From NCBI GenBank assembly GCA_000507305.1, contig DF240739.1, positions 40,407-104,406 on the forward strand: 64,000 bases of DNA. Reading direction: 5' to 3'. How positions within the stretch are numbered: the first letter of the stretch is position 1; every line of letters starts with the position of its first letter. A program made the position numbers and the translations under genes. Below, in pieces: positions 1 to 10,726 of this stretch. This DNA comes from Breviolum minutum Mf 1.05b.01. Lineage: Eukaryota; Sar; Dinophyceae; Suessiales; Symbiodiniaceae. The notes beneath the pieces are model-generated. The model ran no database searches, was not told where the DNA came from, and saw only the letters and a program-made list of their open reading frames with translations.

Positions 1-369
1 GCCTAACATACACACGGTCAAAGTGAGAAGATGTCATGAGTCATGGATAGAATCCAGGCGTCAAAACAAACAGTGAAAAGCAAAAACACTACCAAAACAC
101 TTCAGGATGTCATTGCATATCTAAGGGAACATGTTGGGATGGACCGTACTACTAAGTGCGAACATACACAAGACACACAAAAAAAACCGACCTCGGAAAC
201 AAATACAAGGGAAAAACGTGTGAAACGACGACTCAACACGACAGCGGGAAGCAAAACGAAGGTACGGATTCACCTGTTGAATTGCAAACTCCACGACGGG
301 CGGCTCAAGAACTTGAGCCTTGGACTTTTTTGCGTCTGAAACACTGAAGGGTCATTCTGTGTTCATAAG
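1..369. other. Left edge, nothing recognised
   Basis: The stretch has an open frame on the + strand (43-339) rich in Lys, Thr and Arg, but its composition is low-complexity and it lacks recognisable motifs or splice signals that would make it a gene. I see no repeat with a partner elsewhere in the window. Confidence 0.4.
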
Positions 370-520
370 GAAAATGCTGGTAGCCTTTGGATGGAGGGCC
401 CCTAGCTGTTTAACCCCCCCAAGGAGCCCCTTTAAAAGGGGATATAACGATCTACCCAATAAATACCCACTGGGGTTGATTTTTAATGGTACCATCCCAA
501 GGGTATCACCATTTTCCCTA
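370..520. repeat. MITE family M, copy 1
   Basis: A short inverted-repeat element with the internal stretch CCCCAAGGAGCCCCTTTA and the right end ATCCCAAGGGTATCACCATT. The same layout recurs at 59469-59617, with a match over most of its length. No coding capacity. Confidence 0.6.
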
Positions 521-1332
521 TGATGTTTACACCCCCCCCCAAAAAAAAAACGAACGAATGATTGGCTGGAAGATCCACCATAAATGAAGATGTCTGTTTT
601 CCTATCAAAAATGGTTGGGGATTTTCCATTTAGTCATGTTAGTATTCAGGGGTGTAATTTGTAAATTGGTGACACATCTGACGCGTGACTATCTCACAAA
701 TTACGGGAGTATCTCGAAATCTCAAACATGCATAAAATAATTTTTGTCCAACTACATGAGCCGCCTTCGAATATGCACCTTCTGGGTAGCTATTTCATAG
801 GGGCAGCCGGGCAGCAAATTTTCAGCCTAAAGACTTCCATAGCAAGTTGGAATTTGCGTGGCCCTACAGAATGGGACATCGATTTGTATTCGCCGATGAC
901 CAGTTGATACCCTTTTGGGAGCGAGAAACATACAATACTTTGACCTTATACTGGGGCTAGAGACCGAGATTTTTAAACATGTTCATGGATGTTGAAGAAT
1001 CTTCCAAATCCAACTTCTAAAACTACAAATCCTATGACATGTAACTGAAAAGAAACATCCAGTGCATCAACTGCGGGATTTTTGTTCAAACATCTTGGCC
1101 TGGAGATGGGCTACAGTAAGCCATTGTAAGGATCCCCATTAGCGAACTCGTGTAACTTAGTATATTGGAATGTCACAAGGGTTTACAATAAGCCCCAGTC
1201 AGTTGTACTGCCCTACTACTCTCACCCAGTTATTATAAAAGAATGGGGATGATAGGGATTAATTATAATAAGCCACCTAATAAGGATCCCGTCATGAACC
1301 AACCATGGTTTTGTTGATGTTGCTACGCCCAG
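521..1332. other. Non-coding stretch
   Basis: Apart from a C/A homopolymer run near 531-550 and a possible fragment of a small inverted-repeat element at 560-655 (TTCCTATCAAAAATGG, related to 59762-59864), I see nothing that can be named. Probably intergenic or intronic. Confidence 0.4.
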
Positions 1333-1462
1333 GACAAAGAACAACAGGATCGTTTACGGAATACTTTGACTCGAAAAGCTGCAGCCCGTGATGCTGGTGG
1401 CGTGTCAACACTTGTCCTGGCTTTGCAACGTAGCTTTGGCAAAAAATTGGGAGGACTGTTAC
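1333..1462 (+). CDS. Putative internal exon, unidentified protein
   Basis: An open frame runs from a CCCAG|GAC acceptor at 1332/1333 to a C|GTGTAT donor at 1463. It reads DKEQQDRLRNTLTRKAAARD and then a helical stretch STLVLALQRSFGKK. The charged, helix-favouring composition, the AG|G acceptor and the GT donor all fit a real exon. I do not recognise the family. It lies upstream of the PPR exons on the same strand and could belong to that gene or to a separate one. Confidence 0.45.
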
Positions 1463-2281
1463 GTGTATCTCTTGAACCAATCATGACATTGAATTTGCAC
1501 AACCGGTCAAACTTGTCAGAACTACGGCCGAGGAGACAATTTCCCATTTATGTTGATTTATTGATGTTGAGTATCTACAAAATATATGGCTAAGTACATC
1601 TCCAGCAGGGGTATGACCTCACCTTCTATATCCACCCACACCTTGTTTTGATCCTGAAAAATATTCAAAAGTACATGCAATGATTGACTTCAAAAAAACA
1701 ACCAGCAGTTTTTCACCTTTGCCTGTTTTGTTTTTTCTGTTTTTGTAGGGGGTAACTGGGGAATCCTAAGGATTCCTACTGAATAACCATTGTTTTGATT
1801 GGAAAAGACCTTCTTTTGGAGGCAAACACAGGACAAATGGGTTCCAGGCAATATGTATACATATATATATATATATTATTTGTATACACAAAAAATAGTA
1901 CGTTCATCATGAGTCCTGGTGGGTGCTTTCCAAACATAGACTCCAAACATGTGCCCTTGCTTCAGCTCAGACAGTTCTTGGTGTCGTTTGCCTAGCTTTC
2001 CTTAAATTCGACCATCCCCTTTTCACCAGTTACTCTTTTGGCAGCCAAAAGTAGATTGCCCAATGAATTCATATGTTCATTGATTTGGGGACCAAGTGAC
2101 CCCCAAATAACACACCTTGAAGATAGATGTCGCCTATAGGCCAAACTCCACTAAACTTGGTACAAAATTATGGCAAACCACCGAAAAACGCCGAGGCGGA
2201 TTCAAATTGGGGGCCAATGATTTTCAGTCTCTTGGCACAGACGATTTGCAGTTTGCACCTCAAAAACTGGGTTGTGGTTGT
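1463..2281. other. Non-coding stretch with a TA run
   Basis: Holds a short (TA)n run at about 1858-1878. No exon with usable splice borders was found, and no repeat copy could be paired with another in the window. Confidence 0.4.
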
Positions 2282-2289
2282 TTTGTTGC

Positions 2290-2343
<54 letters not shown>
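2282..2343. repeat. (GTT)n microsatellite
   Basis: About twenty near-perfect GTT units. Open frames across it are poly-Val, poly-Leu or poly-Asn artefacts. A complementary (CAA)n tract lies at 40274-40349. Confidence 0.9.
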
Positions 2344-2504
2344 AGCGTGGTTGGTGTCGTTTGCTTAAAATGGTGCAGTTTTTGTGTCTAAGCAAAGATG
2401 GGCAATGGGCAAAAAGTACGTATCGAATGAATTGTTATGGTTCCTCTGCCATAGATAGTGCTGCACATAATGTTCAATCGCAGAGCTGCCGATCCGGGGT
2501 TCAG

Positions 2505-2547
2505 GAGAATAATTTGGGCTTATGCTCAAGTCCATCAATGGCAGCAG
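2505..2547 (+). CDS. PPR protein, putative short exon
   Basis: After a TTCAG|G acceptor the frame reads RIIWAYAQVHQWQQA, which matches the first helix of a pentatricopeptide repeat (the usual dinoflagellate form has W-A/S-x-A-x-x-x-x-W-Q-x-A). The likely donor is CAG|GCAGGG, a GC site of the kind dinoflagellates tolerate. It is the most upstream exon of the series at 5521, 6479, 8050, 8894, 10415, 15436, 16153 and 16831, all + strand with the same motif. PPR proteins bind organellar RNA; that role is family knowledge, not visible here. Confidence 0.45.
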
Positions 2548-2549
2548 GC

Positions 2550-3135
2550 AGGGATACGGGGTTGTCATGTCAGATAGTGATGGTGATCATGAAGGGTTTT
2601 CTAGCACCCTCGAGGTACTGTGCCTTAGGAGGTTGTATATTCATTGCATTTTTCCATGGGAGGCTTTCAAAATCAGTCACTGCCAACAATAAAAAGGCAG
2701 AAATATGAAATATGTTTGTTTTACGAAAGGAAACATGTTTTCATCGAGTCAATGACTCACTCGCATTCAGTTCAATTTGACTAAGTGCAGGAATGCAATG
2801 TGAGTATTTGTTGACTTCATTCAGTTGTTTTGACCACAAATACGTAAGTTCTTCATACCATATAATCAGTATTAATGAACATAAATATATCTATTACAGA
2901 GATTCAGATAAATATAAATATGTATTTTCATACAGATACACTACATTTGCAATACATTTGCACGCACACACCCACAAGACACTGTATTTACCCTTTCTCA
3001 AACATCTCAGGTATTCTCTTTTGCTCCCTTGTTTTCATGTGCAACAAAGCAGGCCTTGGCTTCATTGTTCCAGATGGATCACAATGGATGCAGTCCTGCA
3101 CAAGAGTAGCTCGGATCAACTTGATGCACCTACAT
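2550..3135. other. Non-coding stretch
   Basis: No confident exon. A frame ending at the TAA at 3135-3137 after a GTTCCAG|ATGG acceptor-like site could be a small terminal exon, but nothing in its product is recognisable. Low-complexity T/A-rich sequence at 2870-2960. Confidence 0.35.
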
Positions 3136-3407
3136 AAGGTGGGCCCAAAAAACCCAGTAGTTGGAGGATCATCCCAGGACTTGTAAGTCCCCTAAGTAGG
3201 GTTGTGGGACCCCTTCCAAATGGCCTTTTTATGGCTTGTAAATGGGGGTGACTAACCACTTACTAAGTGGGATGATCCTCCAAGCTTATAAGTGGAGTGA
3301 AATGGGGCCCCTATTACAGTAGGGTGAAATAACCCCAGGCAAACCCATTTATTTTCCGCCATTTATAGGGGAGTCCATTTATAACTGTTTTTTTTGGCCC
3401 ACCTTGT
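3136..3407. repeat. MITE family E, copy 1 (interrupted by a family C copy)
   Basis: Terminal inverted repeats AAGGTGGGCCC at 3136 and GGCCCACCTTGT ending at 3407. A family C element (3161-3284) sits inside it, so two families are nested. Uninterrupted family E copies are at 6892-7011 and 7207-7369. Confidence 0.65.
3161..3284. repeat. MITE family C, copy 1 (nested in family E)
   Basis: Terminal inverted repeats TTGGAGGATCATCCCAG and GGGATGATCCTCCAA, with subterminal ACCACTTACTAAGTGG. Related copies lie at 5606-5747, 52518-52658, 53091-53196 and 56552-56702. Confidence 0.7.
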
Positions 3408-4009
3408 AACCAGTTGATGAATATTTGTAAATTGCATCTCCTTTGGATGGTGGCACTTTTTTTGTTGAAACCAACTTTTTTCCACATATAAGACTTTCCA
3501 CACCAGTTGGAATCACCCAACATCATCCAGTGATGTCGCTGAATTTTTCGGGGATGGTTTGTGGTTCATGGCGCCTTTGGTAAGGGAAATTTCCCATAAC
3601 TCGGGTTTAGGAATTAATACTGATTTGCCCGGAATTATGTATATAATTGAAGATTTTCTTCCACTTGCAACCACCAAAGATAGCAAGATTCTCAAGCACT
3701 CAATCCATCATCAGACTTACCTGACTTGGTTCATCAGGAATTTTTCAGTTGTCCAAGGTGACTTGGTTTCTTGAGTTCCCATCATTCCACTGAATCAAAT
3801 AGTAGAAAAACACCCAATCTCAAGATTTCCACAGCACCAATTATATAAATCATTGAAATAGCGTCTTCTTGTAGTTTCATCGCTGGAAAGAAATACAGAA
3901 CTTACTGAGGCATTTTAATGGAGCACTACAGGCGTGTGAGAAGTCGAATGCATGGGACAAGGTGCTGCAGCTACTGTATCTTGGCTTCATTCAGTCATGA
4001 ATGGTCAAC
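3408..4009. other. Non-coding stretch
   Basis: Open frames exist on both strands (for example 3559-3774) but lack recognisable domains and good splice borders. Nothing supportable. Confidence 0.35.
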
Positions 4010-4136
4010 CAACTCCCCCCCTAACATGCCCCCCACCAGAAATACGGCCTTGTTAACCGTTGGTTTCTCTTAATAAGATCTTAACAATGCCTTATCAAAC
4101 CCTTATTTTTGAGGCGGGTTACATCAGGGGGGGTGG
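4010..4136. repeat. MITE family O, copy 1
   Basis: C-rich left end with CCCCCCTAACATGCC and G-rich right end, with an inner AGAAATACGGCC / TTATTTTTGAGGCG pair. A better copy is at 61944-62087, and a fragment at 22430-22512. Confidence 0.5.
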
Positions 4137-4484
4137 TATTTTGGGCGAACAAGACCGATGCCAAGGAAGAGGTAGATAGACCACAATAGATGGGAAGATG
4201 AAATTGGAAAAGATCCAGATGCCTGAAGTTTTATAGTATGATGATAGGAATTTCATGCAAATATACCTCGTGTCTTGAAAATTAGTGGTTGGAAGATGAA
4301 ATGTCCATAAATGTCCTTTTGGGATTGCTAATTTTCACGGTGTGATGGCTGTTACTTTTCAAGTGTCACTAGTTTTTTCGGCTTCTGAAGTGCCTATTTT
4401 CAAGCAATCCAGGAAATCTTTTCGTTCCAACTGACGCAAGAGATTACTTGGTGGATATCTTAACAGAACACTGTATCCCAGACG
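4137..4484. other. Non-coding stretch
   Basis: No exon, repeat copy or RNA gene that I can support. Confidence 0.35.
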
Positions 4485-4560
4485 CTCAATGTATATTACA
4501 TTTACCTACATTTGGTGAATCTTTATGGTAAATCTAGATAAATAAATCATACATTGAGTG
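4485..4560. repeat. MITE family B-like palindrome
   Basis: Inverted repeat CTCAATGTAT ... ATACATTGAG around TTTACCTACATTTGG and its partial complement. The core matches the TTTACCTACAT core of family B, but the ends differ, so this may be a subfamily. Confidence 0.5.
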
Positions 4561-5339
4561 TTTTGGTATGGCTTAATTAACCAAGCTGCTAGTCATCAAT
4601 GAAATTGTGGGTTTTGCATTGCTTGAAGATGCTGGAAATGGGCAATTTTCTGGTATCCCATGGCATCCCCATGCATGTTGCACCTTGATCGGTAGGATAT
4701 TTTGCGTGACATGTTTTTTTGGTAGAAACTCTGAGAAATATTTTTGTAAAGTACAATCATGGCCGTTTTTCTTGTTGAAAAATCACATGAATCTTGAAAC
4801 CACCTACTGTGCCAAAGAAACAGTTGCGTGTTTTTTTTTTGTGGTGAAGGCAATTTTCAGGGAATCCTGTAAATGATCGAGTCATTTATCCAGTACTGCT
4901 CGAGAAAATTCCATGGATTCCAGTTGCCACTGGTTTCCATCACCACCAGTTTCACTATACCTCTATAGGATCCATGGGAGACCTATACATCAATGATCAT
5001 CAATAAATGGTTGAGATTTTTGTTCCTTGGTGTGTTTAGTCATGGCGTCTTCAAACCCACAGATGTTACATGAAAACTAACAAACGTCCCAGTCATTGAA
5101 TGGTAAGAAAGTGTGACGTTCCTCTCTCGCAGTCACAAATGGCAAAAATTTCAGGATCGGATTCCCAAACCAAAAATAACAACTGTTGGTGGGCTTTCCC
5201 ACCCCACCATTGGCCCACCATAAATACACCATAAATACTCTCCCTGAAACTAACATAACACTCCCGAAATTTTACATTAGTTCCCCAAAACAACTGACAT
5301 GCTTCAGGAAAATGTATATAAATCTCCGGCTGTAAATAT
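4561..5339. other. Non-coding stretch
   Basis: A fragment resembling a family F end (CTCTCCCTGAAACTAACATA) lies at 5239-5258 without a clear partner. Otherwise nothing is recognised. Confidence 0.35.
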
Positions 5340-5446
5340 TTGGGTGTTTCCAAAAATAGAGGTAAGCCAGAATGGATGGTGAAATTAATGGAATACCCTT
5401 TTAAAATGGATGATTTGGGGGTACCACTATTTTCGGAAACATCCAT
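5340..5446. repeat. MITE family G, copy 1
   Basis: Terminal inverted repeats GGGTGTTTCCAAAAATAG and CTATTTTCGGAAACATCC. Other copies are at 17319-17439, 20153-20253 and 40696-40799, plus a degenerate one at 54631-54765. Confidence 0.75.
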
Positions 5447-5520
5447 ATGGAGTCATTTTGGGTATCCATTCGTCAAAAATTTCCACCTGAAACCTTGGGG
5501 GATTTTTGTGAAGCTATCCT

Positions 5521-5583
5521 CCCTTCGAGGCGAGTCATGCGCTGCAGTGTGGTGGTGCCTGATGTCATCAGCTTCACAGCAAC
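5521..5583 (+). CDS. PPR protein, putative exon
   Basis: One frame reads VMRCSVVVPDVISFTA. This has the second-helix and turn signature of a PPR motif (x-P-D-V-x-S/T-F/Y-x-A). The exact borders are uncertain; a family C element starts about 20 bases downstream. It is assigned to the PPR series because neighbouring exons on the same strand carry complementary halves of the motif. Confidence 0.4.
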
Positions 5584-5605
5584 TTGGCTTTCGGGAAGGT
5601 TACAA

Positions 5606-5747
5606 CTTGGAGGATCATCCCAGTTAGAAAGTGGGTAGTAACCCCCATTTATAAGCCATTTAGCCCATTTGGAAGGGGAATAACCCTACTTAGGGGACCT
5701 ACTAACTATGGTTATTAACCACTTACTAAATGGGATGATCCTCCAAG
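5606..5747. repeat. MITE family C, copy 2
   Basis: CTTGGAGGATCATCCCAG at the left and GGGATGATCCTCCAAG at the right, with inner ACCACTTACTAAATGG. It abuts the family D composite that starts at 5750. Confidence 0.75.
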
Positions 5748-5749
5748 CA

Positions 5750-5989
5750 GGATGTCCCAGGAAGTTAGGATTAATAGTTAATGTCCCGGTTCATAACCAA
5801 TGATATTGGGAAATGGTACGGGGGTAACTCTATAACCCTGTCGGACATGTGCTTGGATGTCCCAGGAAGTTCGGATTAAAGGTTAGGATCAGTGGGCTTT
5901 GCTGTAACCCCAATATTATACCCAATTTATAAGTAGGTGAAAGAACCCATTTGCAAAACCACTGATCCTAACTTCCATCCCGGGACATA
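5750..5989. repeat. MITE family D composite, copy 1
   Basis: Contains GATGTCCCAGGAAGTTAGGA, an inner ACCCTGTCGGACATGTGC, a second GATGTCCCAGGAAGTT and a closing CTAACTTCCATCCCGGGACA. It looks like one family D element inside or beside another. Nearly the same composite occurs in inverse orientation at 10526-10726. Confidence 0.65.
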
Positions 5990-6478
5990 CAAGATATAGG
6001 AGATGTGGTTTCTAGGGAATGTTCCAATAGTACCCCCTGGAACATACCTCAGAGCCTCAGAGCTCCAACCAACAATTTATGAGGGAATTCTTTCGTTTTT
6101 GAGGGTTTGGGGATGCGGCACGTTTGGGGTATGTTGAAGTTCTCTTGGGATTTTTGGTGAAGATGATGCTTGACAAGTTGACATTTTTGTGAGTTCAAGG
6201 AGTTTTCCGAGGTTTCTTTTTGGCTTGCAACAGCATTGTACCGCCAAATCTATGATTCTGATTGAGCAACAGTTTTGGAAAATGAGGCGTTGATGAAACT
6301 ATACTGCATGCTCATTGAATACACAATTTGAGTTGCCACCACATATGTGTTTGATTATATACTTCTATGATAACATAGGTTGCATATGTATATATATATA
6401 TAACCTCAAAATGGATCAAAAAATGGCCTATTAAAGGCCTAAGAACAGCTTGAGAACCCATGCAGCAACTCATTCCAG
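5990..6478. other. Probable intron DNA
   Basis: Ends in CTCATTCCAG at 6478, a good 3' splice site for the next exon. A (TA)n run is at 6390-6402. No other feature. Confidence 0.4.
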
Positions 6479-6550
6479 GCCGTTTTGAGCAGCAGTGCCA
6501 AGCAAAGTCGATGGCAAGATGCCTTGCAAGTTTGGCGTGAAATGGAACCT
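6479..6550 (+). CDS. PPR protein, putative exon
   Basis: Acceptor ATTCCAG|GCC at 6478/6479. The frame reads AVLSSSAKQSRWQDALQVW and then REM, a textbook PPR first helix and loop (A-x-x-S-x-x-A-K-x-x-x-W-x-x-A-L-x-x-W-x-x-M). A TAG closes the frame at 6551-6553, so the donor must lie before it; GA after ATG is one possibility. It belongs with the other PPR exons on this strand. Confidence 0.6.
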
Positions 6551-6891
6551 TAGCCAATCTGCTGGGTGAATTTTGACATCCGACAAAAATTGGAAACAAA
6601 TCTATGAAATTATCTTTGTTGAAGAGAAACTCAAGTTCAAAGCCAGCGATATAGGTACCTTATCATGTGTTTGCTTTTGTTTTCCAGACTTTGGGCAGTT
6701 GAATCATGTTGTTTTTGTGTATGAGATTTGCGATGTTTTTCTCTTATACTTTTACTTAACCTGAAATTTAATGAGCACATGCTGCCAAAGAAAACGTATC
6801 TTTGGTCTTGACCCACAAGTCATGCGAGGGTATCGACCAACCAACAACGCCAAATTGGTAACAAATGCAGGGAGCAAGCGCATTTGATGAA

Positions 6892-7011
6892 CAAGGTGGG
6901 CTCCTACTAGTTATAAGTAGGGTTATAACCACTATAAATGGCCTTGTACATGGGTAACTGGGCTTATAGCCTTACTTATAGGGGTCATAGCTGGTAGGGG
7001 CCCACCTTGTT
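6892..7011. repeat. MITE family E, copy 2
   Basis: Terminal inverted repeats CAAGGTGGGC and GGGCCCACCTTGT, with inner TTATAAGTAGGGTTATAACC against TTACTTATAGGGG. Intact and uninterrupted, about 120 bp. Confidence 0.75.
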
Positions 7012-7206
7012 ACAGCAACGCTGTTTCCTCATTTACTTGACCCATTGTGTTCACAGTTTTATGTTGCCCCCTTCATCCCCAAACTTGGCACACGAAACCT
7101 CTGATTTTTGTTGGACCAAATTTGTCAGTTGGGTTTGTTGAAAACCCTCCAACTACTGGTAGTGAAAACATTTTGGACTAAGAGAGCGATGTCAGCATGT
7201 CACCAT
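7012..7206. other. Spacer between two family E elements
   Basis: About 195 bases between two copies of the same MITE family. No coding signal seen. Confidence 0.35.
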
Positions 7207-7369
7207 AAAGTGGGCCCCCTACTAGTTATATTATATAGATGGAGTTATATGTATATATACGTACATACATAACCCATAAATGGCCTTACAAAATGGGGAA
7301 CTGTTTTTTTTGGCACTCCTATACGTAGAGTTACAAGCCCATTTAGAACTGGTGACGGGGCCCACTTTG
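7207..7369. repeat. MITE family E, copy 3
   Basis: AAAGTGGGCCCCCTACTAGT at the left and GGGGCCCACTTT at the right. The interior is expanded by a TA-rich run (GTATATATACGTACATACAT). Its right end is shared with the element ending at 63620. Confidence 0.65.
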
Positions 7370-7866
7370 CATGTCATCAAATGTGTGTTTCTCGACTGCG
7401 CGTTGAGTCGCAAAAGGAAGAGATGGATCTATGGGCCTTCAGCCAGGTTCGATTTGCCGTGGAGAAATGGGTCATGATGGTGGTTGAATTTACGGAGGGG
7501 TGGATAACACAGGGGTCATGAAAAATGGGACCCATGTTGGGGGGGGGCATATGGAACAATGCATAATGTATCATAATTTTGAGGGATTGCCCGAAAATCA
7601 TAGTGGATTGTTTGGGTCGGTGATATATTGACCCCTGCAGTATTTCAGCCCGCATAGGGGGGTGATCAACTAGCAACCAAAATCTGCGGAGGATACATAC
7701 TAACTACTAATTAGAATGTGAATCCGGATGTGCTGTGAGTGGTAAGGATTTTTTGGTGCCACTGCTGATTTTCTAAGTACTAAGTACTACCAAAAAGACA
7801 AATCTCTAAAAGAAATCCACCTTGAAGGTACAACTGTTGCGCAACTCCCCCAGAAAGATCAAATAA
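7370..7866. other. Non-coding stretch
   Basis: Open frames on both strands are short and lack motifs. No supportable feature. Confidence 0.35.
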
Positions 7867-7985
7867 TCCCATGACGCATGTGACTGGTATGAATGTATGG
7901 TATATTTACCTATAAGCAGTATACATTCAGTTGATTTGTATGGTAAATGTAGGTAAATATACCGTTCGTCCCATGGATCCTATGA
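7867..7985. repeat. MITE family B, copy 1
   Basis: Palindromic core GGTATATTTACC ... GGTAAATGTAGGTAAATATA, with the right end CGTCCCATGGATCCTATG. One of about eleven copies of this family in the window. Confidence 0.65.
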
Positions 7986-8049
7986 GACTAGTCCAATTTT
8001 CTGACTCGAAACGGTGCAGTTTTCTACTCGGTGCTGGCCTGTCCCTCAG

Positions 8050-8090
8050 GTTATGATGGCCTGCGCCAAAGCGGGAAAGTGGTGGATGAC
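8050..8090 (+). CDS. PPR protein, putative exon
   Basis: Acceptor CCCTCAG|GTT at 8049/8050. The frame reads VMMACAKAGKWW, a good PPR first helix, and could end at AC|GTGCCT (8091). A second frame stays open to AAAA|GTGTCT at 8144 and reads YDGLRQSGKVVDDVPW, so the reading frame is not settled. The PPR reading is preferred because exons on both sides carry the same motif. Confidence 0.45.
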
Positions 8091-8144
8091 GTGCCTTGGA
8101 TGATACGCTCAAGGGAACTGACATATCCCAACATATCCTCAAAA

Positions 8145-8893
8145 GTGTCTTGGTAGGGAATATGCTAGATTCCCAGGAAAAGAAAACACACAAGGATGAC
8201 ACAACAATGATCACAGTTTATTTGTTGAATTGATGATTGGAAATTGGAAATGTATGATTGAAACACTCAATCTGGTGTTTTCATATTATGTTTTCCAGTT
8301 CCCTGAATTTTGAGCCACAGGCCGTACTATTATTTTCCATTGTTTTTTCTCTTCAATATACCCTGTGACATGAAAGGTATTTGGCTTATGATGACTTGGG
8401 GTCAAGTGAAACCTGCTCAGAAGGTATTTGGATGTCTATATCATTTATATATACATATAATATGGGGGGTCAGTTCATAGTTCACATCTTGAAACTATAA
8501 GATGGAACTTCAAAATGATGGTCTGCAAAGTCGATAGAGTAGATGGAATTAAAACCCTTCCTTAGTGGCACCGGGTGAATGACTGTGACTAGGAGTGATG
8601 AATTTCTTTCAAAGTTTGCACAAATTATGCTATGCATTGTGGTTTGCCAAAACCCTGAACACAAGCCAAAGCGTATGAAGACTTGGATTGACATATGTAC
8701 GTAGCTTGAAGAGGGTGAACCAAATTCAGTTTCCAGCTTCCCAGCTCCTTAATTCGCAACTTTTCAGATGATTACCCTCCCTGAAACCAAGGGCTTGTCC
8801 CTGAAAAGGTACCATTCCAACAGGAGAGGCTTGTCTTTCAACCATTTTTTTCCGGGGCGATCTGTTAAACTTAAAGGGAGAAAAAGAAGACAG
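8145..8893. other. Probable intron DNA
   Basis: Closes with GAAGACAG at 8893, a plausible acceptor. A partial family F-like end (CCTCCCTGAAACCAAG) is at 8776-8792. Nothing else is seen. Confidence 0.35.
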
Positions 8894-8959
8894 GTTGGCG
8901 TTGTTGGACAACATGGAGGATCACTTGCTATTGCCAGATGAAGTGATTGTTGGTGCCAA
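8894..8959 (+). CDS. PPR protein, putative exon
   Basis: Acceptor AGACAG|GTT. The frame reads LALLDNMEDHLLLPDEVIVG, which is the second helix of one PPR followed by the x-L-P-D-E-V turn into the next repeat. The donor may be the GT at 8949 or the end of GCCAAG at 8960. Together with exons at 8050 and 10415 it would supply consecutive repeats. Confidence 0.55.
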
Positions 8960-10414
8960 GGGGGGAAAGGGGGGGCATCTGGAAGCAGCACATTGAAGGG
9001 TGAACTGTGGCTGATGGACTGATGGTTCACAAGGGAATCTCTTTAAGTTTGGATTCCATTCGTTATATAGGCTTGATTTGCATATATATCGAAAGGAACT
9101 GCTTGTTTCACCTATTTGAAAGTGCTGTAAGCCACCTATTCTACCAGCTAGTTGCCACGAAATAGCAGCTTGAATTTCATGGAATTCTGCAATGGGGATT
9201 GGCCAACGCTTTACGTAGATAATTAGATTCTAGAGTTGATTTGTAGAGATTAGGATTCTACAATTTCGGGATGTTATGTGTAGAGAATCTTCCCCCCAAC
9301 AATTCAGGACACGTTTCCTGTTGATGGAATAAAAGCTTCTCCGCTTTGCCCAGAAATGGCAGGATAGAAGTGGCTGTTGCCAACTGTTGCCATGCATGAA
9401 AGAAATAAGAAGTGTTCACTTCATTTCAGTATGGTTATTTGTGAGTTTCCGATTTGTTTTCTTCGTTGACATGTTGTTTACTATGTTTAAATGTCTGGAT
9501 GGCTGTAGTCCTGCACCATCGAACGGATGTTTCTTGGAAACCCTGTGAATCATGGAATTGAAGGTACTGTCTTCAAAGTGGTTTGCCAGATCGGAGCGCT
9601 ATCAACTGTGAAAACAACAGGATCTATCCTTACAGGATCTATCCTTCCTCCCATCATGATGGAAGTGAAAAACGGTTCCCACTTCCATGATTATGGGAGA
9701 AAAACTATGGATCCTCGAGGTCTGAGAAGTATTTCTGACGTGTTCAGTGTCAGAAAAGGTTTACAGAAAAGCCTATCTTGGAACAGTTTTTTGAAACCTT
9801 GACATGGCCTAAATCAAAACTTTTGAGGCTTAATTAAAGCCTTGACATGTTCAAATGGATACTGATGGGCTGATGGTAAAACCTTGACAAATGTAACCCC
9901 TTTTAAACATTGCTATTTGTCTATTGTGGGTATTCTATTTTCAGTTTCGAAGGTGTAATAACCATGCACTCATGACTGAATTTTAGTTGGTGGACGTTGT
10001 CACCTGTTTTCAGGGGTGGTGATGTCTGCATTGGAGAAGAATCGTGACTTGGCAAAGCTCGTAAACTGATTCATGGGAAAACAAGACAGGAATGCAGTTT
10101 GCCTCCAGGTCTTTGGGAAGTGATGTTGCCTTGTGGACCAGATGTGGGTATATGATTCACATGCATATTCGGTCTTGTTTTTTGCGAATAGATACATGAT
10201 AAACATATGTTTAAGTATACATGTACTATAATGCATGATATGAATATTCATTTGGTTACGGTTATTTACTATGGAACAAATATACACAATACTCCTAACA
10301 ACACCCCACAACCTTGGCAGAGATTTGCCATTCTTTTGATTTTTGCAAAACCTGTGATAACTTGACCCTTTTTGTTCCGCACAACCCGAAACCAACCAAA
10401 CTCTGACCTTTCAG
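8960..10414. other. Probable intron DNA
   Basis: A 91-codon frame at 9527-9802 contains a short tandem duplication (AGGATCTATCCTT, twice) but no recognisable domain. No MITE copy could be paired. Ends with the acceptor TTTCAG at 10414. Confidence 0.35.
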
Positions 10415-10506
10415 CCTTGGCAACAGGTAAGTGGCGAGAGGCTTTGGCTTTATTGCGAAGCTTAGAAGATGATCAGAACGATGAGGAACAGAAGGACTTC
10501 CCCCGT
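10415..10506 (+). CDS. PPR protein, putative exon
   Basis: Acceptor CCTTTCAG|CC. The frame reads LATGKWREALALLRSLEDDQ and then an acidic NDEEQKDFPR before TGA at 10507-10509. GKWREALALLRSL is a strong PPR helix pair. If no donor lies before the stop, this would be a terminal exon; the later PPR exons at 15.4-17 kb would then form a second PPR gene. Confidence 0.6.
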
Positions 10507-10525
10507 TGAACTCAGCTACACGAAT

Positions 10526-10726
10526 GGATGTCCCGGGATGGAAGGTAGGATCATCGGTTTGTCAATGGGTTATTTCATCCGCTTATAAATGGGGTAATTA
10601 TATTGAGGTTATAACCCACTGATCCTTACCTTTAATCCTAACTTCCTGGGACATCCAAGCACATGTCCGACAGGGTTATAGAGTTACCCAGTACCATTTC
10701 CTGATATCATTGGTTGTACTGTAACC
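10526..10726. repeat. MITE family D composite, copy 2 (inverted)
   Basis: Reads as the reverse complement of 5750-5989 in the same order of parts: GGATGTCCCGGGATGGAAGG, then CTAACTTCCTGGGACATCC, CATGTCCGACAGGGTTATAG and a closing GTACTGTAACC. The whole composite, not just one simple element, is present twice. Confidence 0.65.

Noticed and set aside
2117-2395. Open frames with poly-Val, poly-Leu or poly-Asn
   Set aside because: They are translations of the (GTT)n tract; no splice or start context supports a protein.
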